From an uncultured Pseudomonadales bacterium (lineage in GTDB: Bacteria; Pseudomonadota; Gammaproteobacteria; Pseudomonadales; UBA7434): a stretch of 39,255 bases of DNA. Shown one piece after another: positions 9,807 to 18,091 of this stretch. The position numbers and the translations under genes were made by a program. The notes under the pieces are model-generated. The model saw only the letters and a program-made list of their open reading frames with translations, did not search any database and was not told the DNA's origin. Location of the stretch: contig CAJQQO010000239.1 in the NCBI GenBank assembly GCA_905480475.1, positions 1-39,255 of the forward strand, read 5' to 3'. Positions within the stretch are counted from its first letter, which is position 1. Every line of letters begins with the position of its first letter.

Positions 9807-10634
9807 ATGTCTGACTTATTTGATCCGGTGGCTGAAAAAACAGAGCGTGCTGTTATCTTTTGTTGTCATCCTTCTATTTATTCCAGTGTTGTTTTGGCGG
9901 AGTTATTAAAAAACCCTCAAATCAATATCGCGGCGGTGGTGTTATCTACCCGTATCCGATATCTCAACTCCAATGTCGTTAAAGATATTCTATCGATTAT
10001 TCGTGATAGCGGTTTTCGTTACGTAATTTATCTTGGCTGGATAAGCTTTGTATACAATATCTTAGGCGGTTTTTTTGCCTTGACGCCGGTGCACCGTCAG
10101 TGTGCTAAGCGAGATATAGTGGTATTAAATACCGACAATATTAATAATGCTGAAGGTCAGGAGTTTATCCGCGAACAATCTAACGCGCTATTAGTAACTG
10201 CGACATTTAATCAAAAGCTATCTGCTGAAACCTTGGCTTTAAAAAATATTTGCTGCGTCAATTTGCATCCCGGAAAACTGCCTGAGTATCGCGGTTTTGA
10301 TCCGGTATTAATTGCGCTGCAGCATAAGCAAGCGATTTGCGAAATAACTTTGCATAAAACCGAAGCGGAATTTGATGCGGGGGATATTATTTCGAGTCAA
10401 GGCTTGGCAGTTGATCTAAATCAAAGCGTTTATTGGCATCAGCATCAATTATTTCAATTGGGTGGAAAGCTATTGAGCGATTACTTATCAGCCCGCAGTG
10501 AGAACCCATCTGGTATTGCAAAACCCCAAGAGGGCGAGGCGGCGTATTATTCTTGGCCGAATAAAAATGCTATGCCAGATATTGGTAAGTTAATATCTTT
10601 AAGCGATATTAAAACCTTATTATTTTCTAGATGA
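9807..10634 (+). CDS. Formyltransferase-fold protein (Formyl_trans_N), PKS-associated
   Basis: The 275-residue protein carries the active-site segment of folate-dependent formyltransferases: VNLHPGKLPEYRG with Asn152 and His154, and EFDAGDI with Asp190. These match the Asn/His/Asp triad of GAR transformylase and methionyl-tRNA formyltransferase. The N-terminal part is a Rossmann-like start (AVIFCCHPS). No typical C-terminal domain of Fmt is seen; the tail ends with AYYSWP, as in stand-alone sugar or secondary-metabolite formyltransferases. It lies 30 nt after the oxoamine synthase on the same strand, so it probably transfers a one-carbon unit from 10-formyl-tetrahydrofolate to the amino group of the PKS product (inference). 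The ribosome site is weak; the nearer upstream ATGs at 9794 and 9802 are out of frame. Confidence 0.85.
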   Translation: MSDLFDPVAEKTERAVIFCCHPSIYSSVVLAELLKNPQINIAAVVLSTRIRYLNSNVVKDILSIIRDSGFRYVIYLGWISFVYNILGGFFALTPVHRQCAKRDIVVLNTDNINNAEGQEFIREQSNALLVTATFNQKLSAETLALKNICCVNLHPGKLPEYRGFDPVLIALQHKQAICEITLHKTEAEFDAGDIISSQGLAVDLNQSVYWHQHQLFQLGGKLLSDYLSARSENPSGIAKPQEGEAAYYSWPNKNAMPDIGKLISLSDIKTLLFSR

Positions 10635-10692
10635 TTTACCTAGCATCTTAATAAATGAATTTAAAAGTTAGATTAGCGGTAGGGGACAAACC

Positions 10693-11127
10693 ATGTCAGA
10701 GCATTCTCAATTAAAAGCGAATTGTATCTGCGGGAAAACGCAGATTGCCGCAAAATCGGCCAGTTTAAATATTGGTGCATGCCATTGTGATATTTGCCGA
10801 AAGTGGGGCGGAGGGCCGTATTTGGCGATTGATTGCGGCACTGATGTATCGATAGAGCCTAAAGAGAATATTTCAGTTTTTGATTCGTCCGATTGGGCAG
10901 ATCGTGGTTTTTGCAAACACTGCGGCACACATTTATTTTATCGGATAAAGCAAAGCCAGCAATATATTGTACCGGTAGGTTTATTTGATACCGATGAAAA
11001 TAAAGCCAAGCATGCGTTTGATTTTGATCATCAAGTTTTTATTGATGCCAAACCTGATTATTATTGCTTTGCCAATAAAACTGAAGATATGACAGGTGAA
11101 GAAATGTTTGCTAAGTTTGCGCCTTAA
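10693..11127 (+). CDS. GFA/CENP-V family zinc protein
   Basis: The 144-residue protein has the cysteine pattern of the GFA (glutathione-dependent formaldehyde-activating enzyme) fold: CICG near residue 11, CHCDIC near residue 31 and FCKHCGTH near residue 74. These bind structural and catalytic zinc. Length is typical for the family. A GGGGAC ribosome site precedes the ATG. Most GFA-fold proteins have no proven role, and formaldehyde activation should not be assumed. It follows the formyltransferase gene by 58 nt on the same strand and could be co-transcribed; whether it belongs to the PKS pathway is unknown. Confidence 0.85.
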   Translation: MSEHSQLKANCICGKTQIAAKSASLNIGACHCDICRKWGGGPYLAIDCGTDVSIEPKENISVFDSSDWADRGFCKHCGTHLFYRIKQSQQYIVPVGLFDTDENKAKHAFDFDHQVFIDAKPDYYCFANKTEDMTGEEMFAKFAP

Positions 11128-11160
11128 TCAGTCAAGAAATTCTGAGGAAGATATTAGGAT

Positions 11161-11367
11161 ATGAAAGCGAAAAAAACATTATTGAAACTTTCGGCAATAG
11201 TGTTAGCGGCGACGATATTGCTCGCATGCACTAATGAGGAGTTATACGAAACTACTCAAGGCAATCAAAAGCTTAATTGTCAAAAGCTGCCAGATGATCA
11301 ATATGAGCAGTGTATAAAGGACGCTAATCAGTCTTTTGAAGATTATGAGCGGGAGCGAAAGGAGTGA
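11161..11367 (+). CDS. Small predicted lipoprotein, function unknown
   Basis: The 68-residue product begins with a lysine-rich n-region and a hydrophobic core ending in the lipobox LLAC, so it is probably cleaved and lipidated on Cys22. The mature part is about 47 residues, charged, with two more cysteines (LNCQK and YEQCIKDA) that could form a disulfide in the periplasm. It ends in a helical acidic/basic stretch. It lies 33 nt after the GFA gene. A GAGGAAG ribosome site sits upstream. I do not recognise the family. Confidence 0.65.
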   Translation: MKAKKTLLKLSAIVLAATILLACTNEELYETTQGNQKLNCQKLPDDQYEQCIKDANQSFEDYERERKE

Positions 11368-11888
11368 TAGCTAGCAAGTTATAGACGCTGTTTGAGCTCC
11401 TGCGAAAATCTTATCTATCTATTAGCGTTAAGAAATCAATCAAATAACTTCGGTATCGTTTTGCCCGCTTGTCGCGGACCTAAAAGGGCCAGAACAGGCT
11501 TGGCTTCTAGCGCTTGTAGTAATTAGCCTTCCAATCATCCTTGCAAATTAGAATTTGAATGGACAAATTACAAGAATAAATAATGCTCAATGATTTTGTT
11601 GCTAATAAAATCAAATACATAAGGTTTTTTGTATTCTAGGGATAGCGGCAGTTATTGGCTGGTTAATAGGCTTGTGTCACTATGGCCTTATTTTGTTTTC
11701 CTCCTGAATACTGCTTTATAAATACCCTTCTAAAAATGCCCTCCTAGAAATATCTTCCTATAAATGACAAGGCTTTATAAGCGCAGCTCGCCGCCCCTTA
11801 AACACTAGGTTTAAAGCCAAGTGTTTAAGGGGGTTTTGTAAAGCCATGTCGGTGTTACGGCTTATCTTTAGCAAATTTTATAACACGA
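11368..11888. other. Gene-free interval with one strong hairpin
   Basis: No frame in this 520-bp stretch reads like protein on either strand. It is AT-rich, with short runs resembling one another (several CCTnnTAAAnA segments around 11700-11770). The only structured element is the hairpin at 11794-11832. It separates the biosynthetic locus from the decayed gene to its right. Confidence 0.6.
11794..11832. terminator. 13-bp perfect hairpin, possible terminator
   Basis: The left arm CCCCTTAAACACT (11794-11806) and right arm AGTGTTTAAGGGG (11820-11832) pair perfectly over 13 bp around a 13-nt loop. On the plus strand it is followed by GTTTTGT, a poor but possible U-tract. It could end plus-strand transcription from the PKS locus or minus-strand readthrough from the broken gene. 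Confidence 0.45.
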
Positions 11889-12567
11889 TTACTTCTTTAT
11901 AGGGTTTAGCGCATTAGTCATGATTGATGTTGCGGACTTTAAGCCTTTCATAAAACCACCGCCAGCGGTATTGGCGCTGCCTAGCAAACCGTACTCTGCA
12001 CATTGCGTTTTAATTTTATTGCATACCTTTTTTTAGTGCATACACATTGGCTGGCAATAAGTTTGGCTTCATCTTGTTTTTTGCGACCCAGTTCAATGGC
12101 AATTTTAGTGGGTAGAACTGTGGCACAACATATCCGTATTTTTCTCTGCGCTCAATAATCCGCGACGCGGTGCTTAAACGATTATTCTCAATCAGTACGT
12201 CCAGCATTTCTATCAATGCGTTAGAAGGAATGGTGCGATAGTTTTCAATGCGTTCAATATTGGCAATGGCACTGCTGGTTTTATTCTAGCTGTGCCTAAT
12301 GCGATGCGTAACGTTTGTAAGGATCCTTATCGGCAGATCCCAATAACGATGCAATGCTAAGCGTTGTAGCTTTATCAATATCGCGTTCAATAAGCTTTAA
12401 GCTGGCTTGCTCAAGTTTTTGATAGCTGGCAATCGACTTTACTCCGTTGTGTTTTTTGCTATTACGCTTTTAAGCCTTTTAAAATAAGTACTTATATACG
12501 AGTAGAAATAGGGTGTGTCGATTATTTCTTGAGGGGTTTCGTTGTTAGTTATTTTGAAAAGAGTCAT
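11889..12567 (-). pseudogene. Frameshifted gene of unknown function
   Basis: Read on the minus strand, a protein-like sequence starts at the ATG at 12567 (MTLFKITNNETPQEIIDTPY) and can only be followed by changing frame. The first frame stops after KNTTE near 12440. A second frame carries SIASYQKLEQASLKLIERD and then ADKDPYKRYASH before a stop near 12300. A third carries NIERIENYRTIPSNALIEML and NRLSTASRIIERREKYGYVV. The last shift falls in a seven-base A/T run at 12028-12034, and the fourth frame gives CAEYGLLGSANTAGGGFMKG, ending NALNPIKK at 11889. Joined, this would be about 225 residues. I do not recognise the family. The breaks are probably real decay; sequencing error would need several independent indels. 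Confidence 0.6.
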
Positions 12568-12622
12568 TTTTTTGGTGATTTGAAATTACCGATGGCTGTA
12601 AGCAATATTATTGGCTGTCGCT

Positions 12623-13027
12623 TTAAGTGAAAATTAATACTCCCCAAGTGACGGCAGCCAACAGCAATGAAATTAAGACGGCGGCGGAGCCGATATCTTT
12701 CGCTTTTTTGGAAAGCTCGTGATAATCCATACCAACGCGATCAACAGTAGCCTCAACGGCGGAGTTGATTAGTTCGGTAATTAATATTAATGCGGTAACT
12801 ATTAGTAGCAGTAAGCTTTCCATCACGCTTTCTGCTACCCAGTATATGGCGGGTAGCGCAATCGCCATGAGTAACGCCTCTACTCTAAAAGCTTCTTCGC
12901 TTTTAAAGGCAATACTTAAACCTGCCAGCGAGTTTTTAAATGTGCCGAGCAGGCGGCGTTCAATAAATTGAAGCCAGCTTGCTTTTTTATTTTCGTCGTT
13001 GGTTTTGTTGCGATGATTATCTGTCAT
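12623..13027 (-). CDS. dgkA: Diacylglycerol kinase
   Basis: Integral inner-membrane enzyme that phosphorylates diacylglycerol to phosphatidic acid, recycling lipid released during envelope glycan synthesis. The family signature is clear: EEAFRVEAL, then ELINSAVEATVDRV and YHELSKKAKDIGSAAV, which include the catalytic and metal-binding glutamates of the E. coli enzyme. Three hydrophobic segments are visible. I place the start at the ATG at 13027 (134 residues), close to the usual 120-130. An in-frame ATG at 13087 would add 20 residues. Neither has a good ribosome site. It is divergent from prfC. Confidence 0.93.
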   Translation of the reverse strand: MTDNHRNKTNDENKKASWLQFIERRLLGTFKNSLAGLSIAFKSEEAFRVEALLMAIALPAIYWVAESVMESLLLLIVTALILITELINSAVEATVDRVGMDYHELSKKAKDIGSAAVLISLLLAAVTWGVLIFT

Positions 13028-13263
13028 AGTGGTTTTATCTATCCGCTTATGATTTAAAAACTTTCGTGCTGTCTTACATGTTCCCATGTCTCTGCGAGAT
13101 CGGTAGATTCGTAAAAATCACCGGTGGCGCCTCTGACGTTTGCTTATGGTAGATCAGAAACTTCAGGAACAACAGTCAAGCCGTTTTTATCGGCGCTGGT
13201 TATTGGTTTTATCAGTAATGGCATTTTCTTAATCGTCGCAATTCCAGCAGCCGTTACGCGGTA

Positions 13264-13292
13264 AAAACACGCTTTCCGCAAACGTGTATAAT
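13264..13292 (+). promoter_or_regulatory. Candidate prfC promoter
   Basis: A perfect -10 hexamer TATAAT lies at 13287-13292, 74 nt upstream of the prfC start. The -35 region at 13264-13269 (AAAACA) is weak at 17-nt spacing, so the call rests on the -10 box and its position between divergent genes. Confidence 0.4.
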
Positions 13293-13365
13293 CGCGCGTT
13301 TTTAAACGGCCAGAAAAGCTAATTTTAGAGCTAATTCTAGGCATATTGTGCGGGAAAATGTTCCA

Positions 13366-14952
13366 ATGGCTGATGCCAAATTTGTTAATGAAATCAATAA
13401 GCGACGTACTTTCGCGATTATCTCGCATCCCGATGCGGGTAAAACCACCATTACCGAGAAACTACTGCTACTCGGTCAGCTGATTCAGGTTGCTGGTTCG
13501 GTTAAGGGTAAAAAGGCCGATCGCCATGCGACTTCAGACTGGATGACCATGGAGCAGGAGCGTGGTATCTCGGTAACGTCGTCAGTTATGCAGTTCCCCT
13601 ATAAAGGTCGAGTGGTTAACTTGCTCGATACGCCTGGGCATGAAGATTTTTCCGAGGATACTTATCGCACCTTAACCGCTGTGGATTCTGCGTTGATGCT
13701 GGTCGATGGTGCAAAAGGCGTCGAGGCCAGAACCATAAAGCTAATGGAAGTTTGCCGCTTACGTGATACGCCGATCCTGAGCTTTGTTAATAAGATGGAT
13801 AGAGATATTCGAGACGCAGTTGATCTGCTAGATGAGATTGAAGAAGTATTAGGTATTGCCGCCGCGCCAATTAATTGGCCGATTGGCATGGGTAAAGAAT
13901 TTAAAGGTGTTTATAATCTCTATACCGATACCATTCATGTCTTTGAGCAAGGCCATAACTTTGTGGTTGCCGAAGATGTGCGGATTGAGGGTTTGGCGAG
14001 TGATGAGGCGAAAACCTTATTAGGTGTTTATTACGATGACTTTCTCGAAGAAATTGAGTTAGTACGCGGTGCAAGCCATGAGTTTAATCAAGAGGATTAT
14101 CTTGCTGGTAAATTGACGCCGGTATTTTTTGGAACCGCTATGGCCAATTTTGGTGTGCGCGAAATGCTTGATGGTTTTGTTGAGTGGGCGCCACCTCCGA
14201 TTGCACGGGAAACGATTGATAGAGAGATTGATCCGCTAGAAGAAACCTTTTCCGGCTTTGTGTTTAAAATCCAAGCGAATATGGATCCAAAGCACAGAGA
14301 CCGCGTTGCATTTATGCGTATTTGTTCTGGTGCATATACTAAGGGTTTAAAGATGCGCCATGTGCGTTTGGGCAAGGATGTTAAAATTGCCGATGCAGTC
14401 ACCTTTAAAGCCGGTGAGCGCGAAGCTGTTGAAAGAGCATTGTCTGGCGATATTATTGGCTTGCATAATCATGGCACGATTCAAATTGGTGATACCTTTA
14501 CTGAAGGTGAGAAATTAAAATTTACCGGTATTCCGCATTTTGCGCCTGAGCTATTTAAGCGCGTGCGTTTAAAAGACCCACTAAAAACCAAGGCATTGCA
14601 AAAAGGCCTACAGCAATTGGCCGAAGAAGGCTCAACCCAAGTATTTATGCCTATGCGCAATAATGATTTGATTGTTGGTGCAGTGGGTAACTTGCAGTTT
14701 GAAGTGGTGGCGTATCGTTTAAAAGATGAATACAAAGTGGAATGTATTTATGAGCCCGTCAATGTGTATACCGCGCATTGGGTTGAGTGCGACGATGAAA
14801 AAATGTTTGAAGAGTTTAAGCGTAAGCAAAACGATAATCTGGCAATTGATGGCGGTGGGCATTTAAGTTATTTGGCACCTACGCGGGTTAATCTTTCGCT
14901 AACTCAAGAGCGCTGGCCGGATATTCAATTTCGTTCTACGCGTGAGCATTAA
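13366..14952 (+). CDS. prfC: Peptide chain release factor 3
   Basis: Translational GTPase that removes RF1/RF2 from the ribosome after peptide release. From the ATG at 13366 it is 528 residues, as in E. coli RF3. The P-loop is SHPDAGKTT, switch II is DTPGHEDF, and the guanine-specificity motif is NKMD. It is collinear with E. coli RF3 through [13 protein letters not shown] and [13 protein letters not shown] to the C-terminal STREH. An upstream GTG at 13348 is in frame but adds residues absent from the family. GGGAA at 13352-13356 is correctly spaced for 13366. Confidence 0.97.
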   Translation: MADAKFVNEINKRRTFAIISHPDAGKTTITEKLLLLGQLIQVAGSVKGKKADRHATSDWMTMEQERGISVTSSVMQFPYKGRVVNLLDTPGHEDFSEDTYRTLTAVDSALMLVDGAKGVEARTIKLMEVCRLRDTPILSFVNKMDRDIRDAVDLLDEIEEVLGIAAAPINWPIGMGKEFKGVYNLYTDTIHVFEQGHNFVVAEDVRIEGLASDEAKTLLGVYYDDFLEEIELVRGASHEFNQEDYLAGKLTPVFFGTAMANFGVREMLDGFVEWAPPPIARETIDREIDPLEETFSGFVFKIQANMDPKHRDRVAFMRICSGAYTKGLKMRHVRLGKDVKIADAVTFKAGEREAVERALSGDIIGLHNHGTIQIGDTFTEGEKLKFTGIPHFAPELFKRVRLKDPLKTKALQKGLQQLAEEGSTQVFMPMRNNDLIVGAVGNLQFEVVAYRLKDEYKVECIYEPVNVYTAHWVECDDEKMFEEFKRKQNDNLAIDGGGHLSYLAPTRVNLSLTQERWPDIQFRSTREH

Positions 14953-15026
14953 AGCTATTTGGCTTGCCTGTGAGTGATTTTTGTTGGCGTTGTACTGATA
15001 CATTTCAACGATGTACTAGCCATGCA

Positions 15027-16775
15027 TTAACTGCGCCTTGGTTGGCTAAGTAAGTCTTCTATTAAAGCTTTGTTACCGCAACTGCGTTCCTGCGCCATAT
15101 CGTAAACGTTATAAATTGATACCGGCTCGCTCTTGCCACGAATTTTTATGGTTTTATGATCATCGACTTTAAGAGTGGTAAGTTCACGCAAATTTTCATA
15201 ACACTGCTCATGAATAATAATTTGCCCTTGTTTTGCCTCGTTACATAATCTGGATGCTAGATTAACCGAGTCGCCAATAACCGTATATTCAAGCCGATCT
15301 TGAGATCCGAGTAAACCCGCCAGCATTTTGCCGCTGTTAATGCCGATCCGTAAATAGACAGGAAACAGCCCCTGTTCTATACGCTTTTGATTAAGCTTTT
15401 CGGTCAGCTCTTGCATCAGTAAGGCGCAAGCAACAGCATGTTGTTGATGTTTTGGGTCGGCTTTGGCAGCGCCAAAAACTAGCATCACACAATCGCCTAA
15501 GAATTTATCAACCGTACCAAAATATAATTTGGCGCAAGCGGCGTAATAACCAAAGTATTCGTTTAGCAATTCGCTAACTTCTTCAGGTGTCATATTTTCT
15601 GACATTTGGGTAAAGCCAACGATATCGGCGAACAACGCCGTTGCCTCTACATTTTCACCTCTAAAGTTAACGTCGTCTATTTCGTTAATAATTTTGTTGG
15701 CAACATCAGGCGCTAAAAACTTTTCCAGTACGGATTCAACTTCTGACTTGCGTGCAAGGTCTTTGCCCATGCGGTTGATGGACTGGATAAGCTGTCCTAG
15801 TTCATCGTTGCGACGCTCAGGAATAAAAGCAATATTGCCGCTATCGATACTGGCGGCGGCATTGGCAATGTCTTTTAGCGGCGCGGTGACATGCCGACTC
15901 ATAAAAAATATCACCATGGTCAATAACAGAAATAAGGCTACCGTCGTTGCCATTAAGGCATAAGCCATTTGATCAAAGTGACTAGCGAGTGCCGATTCGT
16001 TAAAGACCACTACCGCGTAGCCGCCGGTTACGTTTCTAAATCGAATGGGGCTGGAGTAGATAACACCAAAATCAAAAGCAATATTCGCATCGGCTTGGTT
16101 TTGCACCAGAGAGCCTTCAAACAAAGAGGCGGCAACAATGGATTTTAATTGTTTTAAATCGATTGCTGTCTCGGTTGGCAGGACGCCGGAGAGCGCAATA
16201 GGCTCCCCCAAATGATTGTAAATACCCGAGCCAATAAAGCTGTTGTCTAGCGCGACTTGATTGATCAGTACGCCCAACTCCATATTGGCGTCGGCAAATA
16301 GTGGCTCAACGGCGCTAGAAGCCAGTTGTTCGGTAATAACGCGGGCGAACTGATCCATTTGCTTATGTTGAAAGCTACGGTGCGCATCAATCATGATATA
16401 GGCCAGCACAACCATGCCCACTAATATCGGCAGCATAAAATAGACGGATACTTTAAAGGCAATTGGAAAGCGATAGCTGACGGCCTTGTCTTTTTTTCGG
16501 CGGCTTTTTTGTGATCGCTTCTGTAACTGTGTGAGTGGAAATGGCTCGGTGGCGCTTATGTCTGCGGTTAAATCTGCCGGATTATTGTTGGTGCCGCCAG
16601 ACCGCAAGGTACGGTTGAGTGTTTCGGCTGGCTCTGAGTCTGAGGCTCGTCGGTTAAATGAGTTTGTCGTCTTATCGGCATAATTTGAGCGAGCGCTTGC
16701 GCTGCTGCGGCCATTGCCGCCGACACTGCTGTCGCTATCATGCTGCTTTTGATAAGAAGGCTTAATATGTAACAA
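15027..16775 (-). CDS. Membrane-bound class III nucleotidyl cyclase with HAMP domain
   Basis: The protein of about 582 residues starts with a roughly 105-residue hydrophilic, Ser/Asn/Arg-rich cytoplasmic segment. A membrane helix (FMLPILVGMVVLAYIM), an external sensor of about 130 residues, a second helix (LMATTVALFLLLTMVIFF), a HAMP linker and a C-terminal cyclase domain follow. The cyclase has both metal aspartates (FADIVGFT, FLGDCVMLVFG), the substrate-base lysine in VDKFLGD, and IGDSVNLASR with Asp and the transition-state Asn/Arg pair. The Lys/Asp pattern favours ATP, so cAMP is the likely product. The only start that uses the whole frame is a TTG at 16775 with a weak ribosome site; the true start may lie further in. 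It converges with prfC and has no operon partner, so the signal sensed is unknown. Confidence 0.9.
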   Translation of the reverse strand: MLHIKPSYQKQHDSDSSVGGNGRSSASARSNYADKTTNSFNRRASDSEPAETLNRTLRSGGTNNNPADLTADISATEPFPLTQLQKRSQKSRRKKDKAVSYRFPIAFKVSVYFMLPILVGMVVLAYIMIDAHRSFQHKQMDQFARVITEQLASSAVEPLFADANMELGVLINQVALDNSFIGSGIYNHLGEPIALSGVLPTETAIDLKQLKSIVAASLFEGSLVQNQADANIAFDFGVIYSSPIRFRNVTGGYAVVVFNESALASHFDQMAYALMATTVALFLLLTMVIFFMSRHVTAPLKDIANAAASIDSGNIAFIPERRNDELGQLIQSINRMGKDLARKSEVESVLEKFLAPDVANKIINEIDDVNFRGENVEATALFADIVGFTQMSENMTPEEVSELLNEYFGYYAACAKLYFGTVDKFLGDCVMLVFGAAKADPKHQQHAVACALLMQELTEKLNQKRIEQGLFPVYLRIGINSGKMLAGLLGSQDRLEYTVIGDSVNLASRLCNEAKQGQIIIHEQCYENLRELTTLKVDDHKTIKIRGKSEPVSIYNVYDMAQERSCGNKALIEDLLSQPRRS

Positions 16776-17185
16776 GGCTTTAATCCACGAAAATGGGTGT
16801 TAATTGCATCTAAATTCGGGTATCGACAGAGTAAGTGGCGATTATAAAATAGAGAATATTGTCAATCGGCTATTTACTATCCAATATTTGCGAGGCTGAA
16901 AATGTGAACGGTCTCACAAACATTTTGACTCACTATTAACCTTAGTTGATTTACCATGGTTTGCGACTTGGTCGAGGTTTCCGTGGGCTGATTTGTTTCG
17001 ATAAAGGGGCTTATATCCTTGTTGAGGCAAAGTTTTTACAGTCGTTTGCGATTGTGATGTTGCAAAAAGAGCCCGTAGAGTGCCGAATAGCATTAGCGAT
17101 ATCACGGAAGCAGGAAAGGGAAATACAGTTGTAAGTCTTGCGACCACTGACTAGTTACACACTTAATAAAACCTAAGGGGAATTT
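16776..17185. other. Divergent intergenic region
   Basis: This 410-bp interval separates the minus-strand cyclase from the plus-strand lipoprotein gene. I see no convincing gene; the short frames have no codon pattern or ribosome site. It must hold both promoters. An AAGGGG ribosome site just before 17186 is the only clear signal. Confidence 0.5.
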
Positions 17186-17629
17186 ATGAAAATCGTACGA
17201 AATACTTTAATAGCCGTTTTAACTGCTTTTGCATTAGTTGCATGTGGCGGCGATGACAATGGCGCTGAAAACGCGGCATCAGGTGCAATGGATAGCATTG
17301 GCGGTGCGTTAGATAGCGTTAGTGAAAAAGCGGGTAGCGTTGTTGATGGCGCAACCGATGCTGTGGGTGATGCAGTTGATAGCGCTGCAGGCGCGGTTAA
17401 TGATGCTGTAGACAGTGCTAGCGATATGGCTAGTGATGCAGCAGACTCTGTTAGCGATGCAGTTGGCGGCGCGGTAGAAGGCGCAGGCGATGTTGTTAAC
17501 AATATCTCTGATTCAGCAAGTGACGCTGTTTCTGATTTAACTGGTGATGCAAGTGAAGCTGATCTTGATAAAGAAGTTGATGCTGCTGAATCAAAAGCTA
17601 AAGATTTGATGAATTCTTTAGGTAAGTAA
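17186..17629 (+). CDS. Acidic Ala/Asp/Ser/Val-repeat lipoprotein (LEA-like)
   Basis: The 147-residue product has a signal peptide ending in lipobox LVAC, so it is probably lipidated on Cys20. Nearly all the mature part is built from short degenerate repeats such as DAVDSAAGAVNDAVDSASDM and ASDAADSVSDAVGGAVEGAG. Small residues, Val and Asp recur every 3-4 positions. That gives amphipathic, highly acidic helices like those of late-embryogenesis-abundant or apolipoprotein-like proteins; the C-terminus (AAESKAKDLMNSLGK) contains lysines. A strong ribosome site (AAGGGG) precedes the ATG, and a terminator follows at 17709, so it is a single-gene unit. Function is not known; envelope stress or desiccation protection is only a guess from composition. 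Confidence 0.8.
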   Translation: MKIVRNTLIAVLTAFALVACGGDDNGAENAASGAMDSIGGALDSVSEKAGSVVDGATDAVGDAVDSAAGAVNDAVDSASDMASDAADSVSDAVGGAVEGAGDVVNNISDSASDAVSDLTGDASEADLDKEVDAAESKAKDLMNSLGK

Positions 17630-17708
17630 TCGCTTCGATAAAAAGCTTAAACGTGACCTTGCTAAGCATTGATCAATAGCGATTAATCAGCAAGTCAGCG
17701 ATAAAGTT

Positions 17709-17756
17709 AAAATAGCGAGTTAAGCCAAATTTTTGGTTGAGCTCGCTATTTTTTTG
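17709..17756 (+). terminator. Rho-independent terminator, possibly bidirectional
   Basis: AAAATAGCGAG (17709-17719) pairs with CTCGCTATTTT (17742-17752), with a further weak inner stem. A run of T follows on the plus strand, and the A-rich left flank gives a U-tract on the minus strand. It ends the repeat-lipoprotein transcript and may end the minus-strand frame beside it. Confidence 0.8.
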
Positions 17757-18022
17757 CCTGCGTTTTGCGCTTGCTCTATCGCTTTTAAGCTAAATAATTG
17801 CTTAGAATATATTTTTTGATTTTTGGTCGACACCCACCGCTGGTATAAGGCACCGTCATTATATTTATCTTGCAGGCCGTCGCGATTTACCCAGTGGTTA
17901 AGGAGAACCTGGCATTCGTGGGTTTTGAGCTTATCTGCAAGGGTATAGGCGTGACGAGGATTATTGCCGCGCAAGTAATTTGGGGTGTTAGTGCATTTGA
18001 GTGAGAGTGATTTGGAACACAT
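17720..18022 (-). CDS. Hypothetical protein, about 100 residues
   Basis: The frame reads MCSKSLSLKCTNTPNYLRGN at the start and then KLKTHECQVLLNHWVNRDGL, with a fairly protein-like composition (Trp, His and charged residues spread through). It has no signal peptide or membrane segment. There are three cysteines, but no motif I recognise. The last ten or so codons lie inside the terminator stem at 17709-17752, and there is no clear ribosome site, so it could be spurious. Confidence 0.4.
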   Translation of the reverse strand: MCSKSLSLKCTNTPNYLRGNNPRHAYTLADKLKTHECQVLLNHWVNRDGLQDKYNDGALYQRWVSTKNQKIYSKQLFSLKAIEQAQNAGKKIASSTKNLA

Positions 18023-18091
18023 GGAAGTTTGCAGAATAGATTGATATAAGATTTTTAAAGTTGCATTAAGTGATTCTGCATAGCAAAAGCG

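Noticed and set aside
12016-12216. Stand-alone 66-residue minus-strand gene
   Set aside because: It starts at a TTG inside a longer protein-like stretch and continues in other frames on both sides; it is one fragment of the pseudogene.
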